Below, piece by piece: positions 30,783-34,547 of a stretch of 34,547 nucleotides of DNA. Under the pieces are notes generated by a model. It ran no database searches. It was not told where the DNA came from and was given only the letters and a program-made list of their open reading frames with translations. Position 1 is the first letter of the stretch, and each line of letters begins with the position of its first letter. The DNA is from Streptomyces humidus (GTDB lineage Bacteria > Actinomycetota > Actinomycetes > Streptomycetales > Streptomycetaceae): positions 1 through 34,547 of the forward strand of contig NZ_BMTL01000058.1 of assembly GCF_014649655.1 (NCBI RefSeq). Direction: 5' to 3'. Made by a program: the position numbers and the translations under genes.

Positions 30783-31274
30783 TCACCTCACGCGGCCCTC
30801 ACCCCCGTCGGACTCCTCGGCCTCTTCCTCGTCGGGAAGGTGGACGTCGTCGACTGCGATGTTCACCTCCACCACCTCGAGGCCCGTCATCCGCTCCACC
30901 GCGCCGATGACGTCGGTGCGCACGTCCCCGCTCACCTCGACGACGGAGTAGCCGTACTCGACGACGATGTCCAGGTCGACGGCTGCCTGGCGCTCCCCGA
31001 CCTCGACCTTCACCCCTTGCGTGACCGCGCCGCCTCCGCCCCCGGGCACGCGTTCCCGCACGGCGCCGAAGGCACGGGCCATGCCTCCGCCGAGGCGGTG
31101 GACACCCGGCGCCTCGCGGGCGGCCATGCCCGCGATCTTGGCCACGACGCCGTCCGCCATGGTGGTCTTCCCCCTGGTCTCCGCCGGTGCGCCGGCCCCC
31201 GTACGTCCCTTCAGGGTGCTCACGCCGGCCTCGGGCCGGCCGGCCCGGGCGACGCTGGTGGTGTTCTCCGTCAT
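30783..31274 (-). CDS. Asp23/Gls24-family envelope stress protein
   Basis: A 163-residue cytoplasmic protein. The frame opens at 31283, but GAGGTG eight bases before the ATG at 31272-31274 selects MTENTTSVAR. A disordered Gly/Thr/Arg-rich tail of about 30 residues leads into the Asp23 domain: GVVAKIAGMAAREAPGVHRLG, VKVEVGERQAAVDLDIVVEYGYSVVEVSGDVRTDVIGAVERMTG and LEVVEVNIAVDDVHLPDEEE. The C-terminus is strongly acidic. Relatives coat the inner face of the membrane and respond to cell-wall stress; actinomycetes usually have several copies. Confidence 0.9.
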   Translation of the reverse strand: MTENTTSVARAGRPEAGVSTLKGRTGAGAPAETRGKTTMADGVVAKIAGMAAREAPGVHRLGGGMARAFGAVRERVPGGGGGAVTQGVKVEVGERQAAVDLDIVVEYGYSVVEVSGDVRTDVIGAVERMTGLEVVEVNIAVDDVHLPDEEEAEESDGGEGRVR

Positions 31275-31613
31275 GGCGATCACCTCAGCTTGTGTCCGAT
31301 GTGCTGTGCGGGCCCCGGGTACCCACCCCCGGCGAACCGTGAACGGAATCGGAACAGCGAAGGACGAACAGCGAAGGACGAACAGCGAAGGACGCCGTCC
31401 CCCGGGCCGGCACCGGCACAGCGGCCGTGTCGCCGCCTTCCGCCGCGCCCGCGCCCGCTCCCGGCCACGCCCCCGGCCCCACCTGTGCGGACCGCGCCGT
31501 CCGCGGCAGGCAGGGCCGACTGGGCTGTTTGCAGCAACGGCGAGCGCATCGGCATCCGCGACCGGTGAGGCTTGACTTCTGCAACCGCCCGTCGTCCCTC
31601 GTCAGGAGCCTGC
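31275..31613. other. Intergenic region with a 14-bp tandem repeat
   Basis: No gene is supported between the Asp23 and serine-hydrolase genes. GAACAGCGAAGGAC is repeated three times exactly at 31352-31393. The remainder is GC-rich without clear promoter boxes. Confidence 0.45.
31352..31393. repeat. 14-bp tandem repeat, three exact copies
   Basis: GAACAGCGAAGGAC occurs three times end to end, about 80 bp upstream of the Asp23 start in its divergent intergenic region. Function unknown. Confidence 0.9.
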
Positions 31614-32804
31614 ATGTCCCGGTGCCCCGCGCGCTCTCTTCGTGCCGCGCTGCGATCACGTCTCGGATCCGTGTTCGTCGTCGCGGTCGCCTCGTCCGCG
31701 GTCCTGGTACCGGCGACCGCGGGCGCCGCCACCGGGCCGGCGGAGGACCGCGCGCTGCAGCGTCGGATCGACCGGCTCGTCGGCGAGCGGGGCGGCCCGC
31801 CCGGAATCATCGCCTTGCTGCGCGACGGCCGGAAGACACGTGTGTTCCGGGCGGGCGCCGCGGACCTGGCGACGGGCCGCCGCCCGCGGGCGACGGACCA
31901 CATGCGGATCGCGAGCACGGCCAAGGCCTTCAGCGGAGCGGTGGCCCTGTCCCTCGTCGACCGCGGGAGACTGGGCCTCGACGACACCTTGCGCGAGCGG
32001 CTCCCACAGCTCCCGGGCGCCTGGGGCAAGGTGACGCTGCGTCAGTTGCTGAACCACACCAGCGGCCTGCCGGACTACTCGCAGGCCCCCGGGTTCACCG
32101 CCGTGCTCGCGGCCGACCCGCGTCACCACTTCGACTCCCGTCACCTGCTCGACTACGTGGCCGACGAGCCCCTGCGGTTCAGCCCGGGCAGCCGGTACGC
32201 GTACTCCAACTCCGACAACATCGCTGTCGCCCTCATGGCGGAAGCGGTCACCGGTACCCCGTACGAACGACTCCTGCGGCGACTCGTCGACCGGCCGCTG
32301 CGACTGCGCGACACCAGCCTCCCGCAGGGCTACCGCCTGCCCGAGCCCTACCTGCACGGCTACGACATGAGTGACCCCGACTCTCCGCAGGACGTCAGCG
32401 AAGTCCTCGGCGCCTCCGGCGCATGGGCCTCCGGCGGCATCGTCTCCACCCCGGCCGACATGACCCGGTTCATCCGCGGCTACGCCCCCGGCGCGCTCTA
32501 CGGCAGGAACGTCCTGCGGGAGCAGCGCCGGTGGATCGCGGGTGCGTCCGAGCCCGCCGGTCCGGGACGCAACACCGCGGGCCTGGGCATCTTCCGCTAC
32601 GCGACCCGGTGCGGCGTCGTGCTGGGCCACACCGGGAACTTCCCCGGCTACACGCAACTGGTGGCCGCCACCCCCGACGGACAGCGCTCACTGACGTTCT
32701 CGGCCACGAGTCAGATCAGCGGGACCGGCGACCCCCCGCGGCTCGAGCGGCTGCGCGCCGTCCAGGAGGACTTCGTCTGCGCCCTGCTGCGCGGCGGTCG
32801 GTGA
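31614..32804 (+). CDS. Secreted serine hydrolase of the class C beta-lactamase/DD-peptidase family
   Basis: A 396-residue exported protein. CAGGAG five bases before the ATG at 31614 sets the start; residues 1-39 are a signal peptide ending ATAGAAT. The beta-lactamase-fold domain has all three active-site elements: S101-T-A-K104 (nucleophile and base), Y197-S-N199 (in RYAYSNSD) and HTG in GVVLGHTGNFPGY. GIIALLRDG and LRQLLNHTSGLPDYS are typical of D-alanyl-D-alanine carboxypeptidase/esterase members. It could trim peptidoglycan stems, bind penicillin or hydrolyse esters; the sequence does not separate these. Confidence 0.88.
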   Translation: MSRCPARSLRAALRSRLGSVFVVAVASSAVLVPATAGAATGPAEDRALQRRIDRLVGERGGPPGIIALLRDGRKTRVFRAGAADLATGRRPRATDHMRIASTAKAFSGAVALSLVDRGRLGLDDTLRERLPQLPGAWGKVTLRQLLNHTSGLPDYSQAPGFTAVLAADPRHHFDSRHLLDYVADEPLRFSPGSRYAYSNSDNIAVALMAEAVTGTPYERLLRRLVDRPLRLRDTSLPQGYRLPEPYLHGYDMSDPDSPQDVSEVLGASGAWASGGIVSTPADMTRFIRGYAPGALYGRNVLREQRRWIAGASEPAGPGRNTAGLGIFRYATRCGVVLGHTGNFPGYTQLVAATPDGQRSLTFSATSQISGTGDPPRLERLRAVQEDFVCALLRGGR

Positions 32805-32965
32805 ACGCACGAGACAGTCACCCACGACCGGCGCCCGCACACGCGACCGGCGAGGACGGGGCCGCCCGCAGCGGGGTGTGCGGCAGGCGCAGGTCAACGT
32901 GGTTTCAGTGCCATTGGCCCGATGCTGGGGAAACCCGCAAGACCAAGATCACGAAAGGTCGGCTC

Positions 32966-33517
32966 ATGACCACGACAGCACAGGACGTCATCACCATCAA
33001 GCTCGAGCGCACTTTCGACGCCATGGACGACAACCACGACGGCTACCTGGACCGGACGGACTACCAGAAGCTCGGCGACCGCTACATCCAGGCGTACCGG
33101 CTGGACAAGAACGACCGCCGGGCCAGGGCCATCCAGACCTTCTGCCAGATCTACTGGCTGGAGCTGCTGCGCCACGCCGGTGTGGACGGGGACCGCCTCG
33201 CCAAGGACCAGTTCGTCATGGCCAACCGCCTCGCGGCCATTGACACCAGTCGGCTCAACGTGACCGAAGGCGGCGGCCACGCGATCTTCGACGTCATCGA
33301 CGTCGACGGTGACAACGAGATCAGCAAGGACGAGTTCGCCCGCTTCCTGAGGGACGTGTGGAAGAGCGACGCGCCCGACGCCATGGACGCGTTCACCAAG
33401 CTGGACACCGACGGGGACGGTGCGATCTCGCGTCAGGAGTTCATTCGGGCGGTGCGTGAGCACTTCCTCTCCAACGACCCGGACGCGCCGGGCAGCCTGT
33501 TCTTCGGGCGCGTCTGA
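32966..33517 (+). CDS. EF-hand calcium-binding protein (calerythrin/CabB-like)
   Basis: A 183-residue soluble protein with four EF-hand positions, as in sarcoplasmic calcium-binding proteins and streptomycete calerythrin. Canonical loops: DDNHDGYLDRTD (residues about 20-31), DVDGDNEISKDE (about 112-123) and DTDGDGAISRQE (about 146-157); the second EF position lies near residue 65 and is degenerate. AAAGG before the ATG at 32966 fixes the start. No signal peptide, so it acts as an intracellular calcium sensor or buffer. It stands alone, 161 bp after the serine hydrolase gene. Confidence 0.88.
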   Translation: MTTTAQDVITIKLERTFDAMDDNHDGYLDRTDYQKLGDRYIQAYRLDKNDRRARAIQTFCQIYWLELLRHAGVDGDRLAKDQFVMANRLAAIDTSRLNVTEGGGHAIFDVIDVDGDNEISKDEFARFLRDVWKSDAPDAMDAFTKLDTDGDGAISRQEFIRAVREHFLSNDPDAPGSLFFGRV

Positions 33518-33708
33518 CCCTTCCGCCCCCGGCGTTCGCCCGTTCGACCGAGAGCATCCCGTCGGCCGCCCCCGGACGTCGGTACCAGTGGGCGGCCGTC
33601 GCCGCGCGTGAAACGACGAGTCGAGTTCGTCGACGAAGCCATCCGTCTGCCCCAGCACGCAGAACCCGGCGAGCCGACCGCGCCGACAGAGCGCCGACAG
33701 ACTGTCCC

Positions 33709-33783
33709 CTACAGGCAGCCACCCAAGACCAGGGTGAGCACCCCGAGCACCGGCCACACCAGCCCTCTGAGCTGCAGCTTCAA
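33709..33783 (-). CDS. Possible 24-residue hydrophobic micro-ORF
   Basis: From a TTG at 33781-33783 the minus strand reads LKLQLRGLVWPVLGVLTLVL and ends GGCL. This could be one membrane helix, and most codons end in G or C. There is no good ribosome binding site and a stop lies five codons upstream. It may be a real small membrane peptide or a remnant of a larger gene. Confidence 0.2.
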   Translation of the reverse strand: MKLQLRGLVWPVLGVLTLVLGGCL

Positions 33784-33820
33784 GTCGGCGGAGGCTCATT
33801 GCCCCACCCGCGATATTCGA

Positions 33821-33849
33821 GTGAACGTACGGAACGGGCTGCATAGGGT
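33821..33849 (+). promoter_or_regulatory. Leaderless promoter of the methyltransferase gene
   Basis: GTGAAC, then 17 bases, then TAGGGT form a good streptomycete SigHrdB-type promoter. The start codon GTG at 33857 lies seven bases after the -10 box, so transcription should begin at the start codon itself. Confidence 0.65.
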
Positions 33850-33856
33850 GAGAGGC

Positions 33857-34459
33857 GTGGACCCAGCTGACTTCTACACCGGCATCGTCGCGGACCTCTA
33901 CGGACCGCTGAAGTCCTTCTCGCAGGACCCCGAACCCTACGCAGCCTTCGTGCGGCAAGCCGGGGCGCCGGCACTGGAGTTGGGGTGCGGAGACGGTGAG
34001 CCGCTGCTCGAACTGCGCCGACGCGGCCTGGACGTCGACGGCGTCGACTCCTCCGCAGACATGCTGGTGCGACTCCGACGCCGGGCGGACGAACAGGGCA
34101 TCCCTGTCACCGTGTTCCACCAGCGCATGGAGGCAATGAGTCTGCCCCGCCGCTATCGGGCGATCTACCTCGCCGGGCCGACCTTCACCCTTCTCCCCGA
34201 CGACGCCACAGCGCTCGCCGCGCTGGGCCGGATCCGCGCTCACCTGGCTGAGGGCGGGACCGCCCTGGTGCCTTTGTTCACCCCCGCACCGACCCCCGCC
34301 GAACAGATCGGCCGGGTGCGCACCGCCGCCGCGCCCGACGGAGCCGAGCTCCGGATATCCGTCGTCGCCGAGCAGCGCGACGAGACGACCCGGACACAGA
34401 CGACGCTTCTGCGCTACCGGACATCATTCGCAGTGCTCCGGCCTTCAGGTCGGGGGTGA
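33857..34459 (+). CDS. Class I SAM-dependent methyltransferase, C-terminus apparently shortened
   Basis: A 200-residue cytoplasmic methyltransferase. Motif I is ALELGCGDGEPLLELRRRG, followed by the acidic VDGVDSSADMLVRLR, then FHQRMEAMSLPRRYRAIYLAG (motif II) and TFTLLPDD. The family usually runs to about 240-260 residues, with another beta-hairpin after the TLLRYRTSF region. Here that block ends in FAVLRPSGRG and a stop, so some 50 residues appear to be missing. The start at 33857 fits the leaderless promoter; the longer frame upstream has no coding bias. Substrate unknown. Confidence 0.75.
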   Translation: MDPADFYTGIVADLYGPLKSFSQDPEPYAAFVRQAGAPALELGCGDGEPLLELRRRGLDVDGVDSSADMLVRLRRRADEQGIPVTVFHQRMEAMSLPRRYRAIYLAGPTFTLLPDDATALAALGRIRAHLAEGGTALVPLFTPAPTPAEQIGRVRTAAAPDGAELRISVVAEQRDETTRTQTTLLRYRTSFAVLRPSGRG

Positions 34460-34475
34460 AGCGAATCTTGTGGCT

Positions 34476-34515
34476 GCGACGCGGAGCGTCGCGGTCTCGT
34501 TCCGGCGGAGCCGGA
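34476..34515. repeat. Two consecutive hairpins with identical GGA loops
   Basis: GCGACGC-GGA-GCGTCGC (34476-34492) and TCCGGC-GGA-GCCGGA (34501-34515) are both perfect. They lie just after the methyltransferase stop and probably form a tandem terminator. Confidence 0.5.
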
Positions 34516-34547
34516 CCCTGCTTCGTGACGGTGACGGATCGTCCACA

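Larger units (their letters stand above)
33518..33856. other. Intergenic region, possible tiny ORF and a promoter
   Basis: No standard gene is supported here. The frame of the methyltransferase is open back to 33608 but lacks coding bias before 33857. The region holds a possible 24-residue hydrophobic peptide on the minus strand (33709-33783) and the methyltransferase promoter. Confidence 0.5.

Overview
The window is high-GC actinobacterial DNA, almost certainly the chromosome of a Streptomyces. Codons are nearly saturated with G or C at third positions, GTG starts are common, several short-leader promoters are visible, and the families are typical of the genus (secreted glycosidases, an XRE/STAND/WD40 giant, PadR plus HAAS, Asp23, EF-hand calsensors). 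No tRNA, rRNA, CRISPR array, transposase or integrase was found.

Left part (1-7.2 kb): a truncated secreted nuclease/phosphatase gene at the edge, then a plant-polysaccharide island. It holds a LacI regulator, a secreted GH5 endoglucanase with Ig-like X2 and putative CBM46 modules, a GH43 xylosidase/arabinofuranosidase, an unknown coupled ORF and a GH31 alpha-xylosidase. Two identical 14-bp palindromic LacI-type operators lie between the divergent arms. The enzyme set points to xyloglucan or a similar beta-glucan. The GH31 gene stops before its catalytic core, so the island looks truncated.

Middle part (7.2-22.5 kb): small unknown genes, an aldo/keto reductase, a GNAT enzyme, a TetR regulator with a candidate operator, a second secreted nuclease/phosphatase, a small secreted Cys-containing protein, and a 1308-residue HTH-STAND-TM-14xWD40 protein. 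A resistance-rich stretch follows: a rifamycin phosphotransferase (rph) with a clear rifamycin-associated element upstream, an APH-like kinase, a GH16 lipoprotein, a repeat-bearing lipoprotein and a blasticidin-S-deaminase-like enzyme.

RiPP locus (22.56-28.83 kb, all minus strand), the most interesting part: MFS exporter, S9 prolyl-oligopeptidase-like peptidase, a 40-residue precursor peptide that automated callers can easily miss, a cobalamin-type radical SAM enzyme of the RiPP C-methyltransferase kind, and a DUF5825-type partner. The precursor has a very strong ribosome binding site, an alternating Ile core (KPGIGIKITIPF) between charged flanks, and a perfect 15-bp hairpin just after its stop codon. 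I infer a compact pathway for a peptide modified by C-methylation, cut by the S9 peptidase and exported by the MFS protein.

Right part (29.7-34.5 kb): a PadR/HAAS pair, an Asp23/Gls24 protein, a secreted serine hydrolase, an EF-hand protein and a leaderless methyltransferase gene with an apparently shortened C-terminus.
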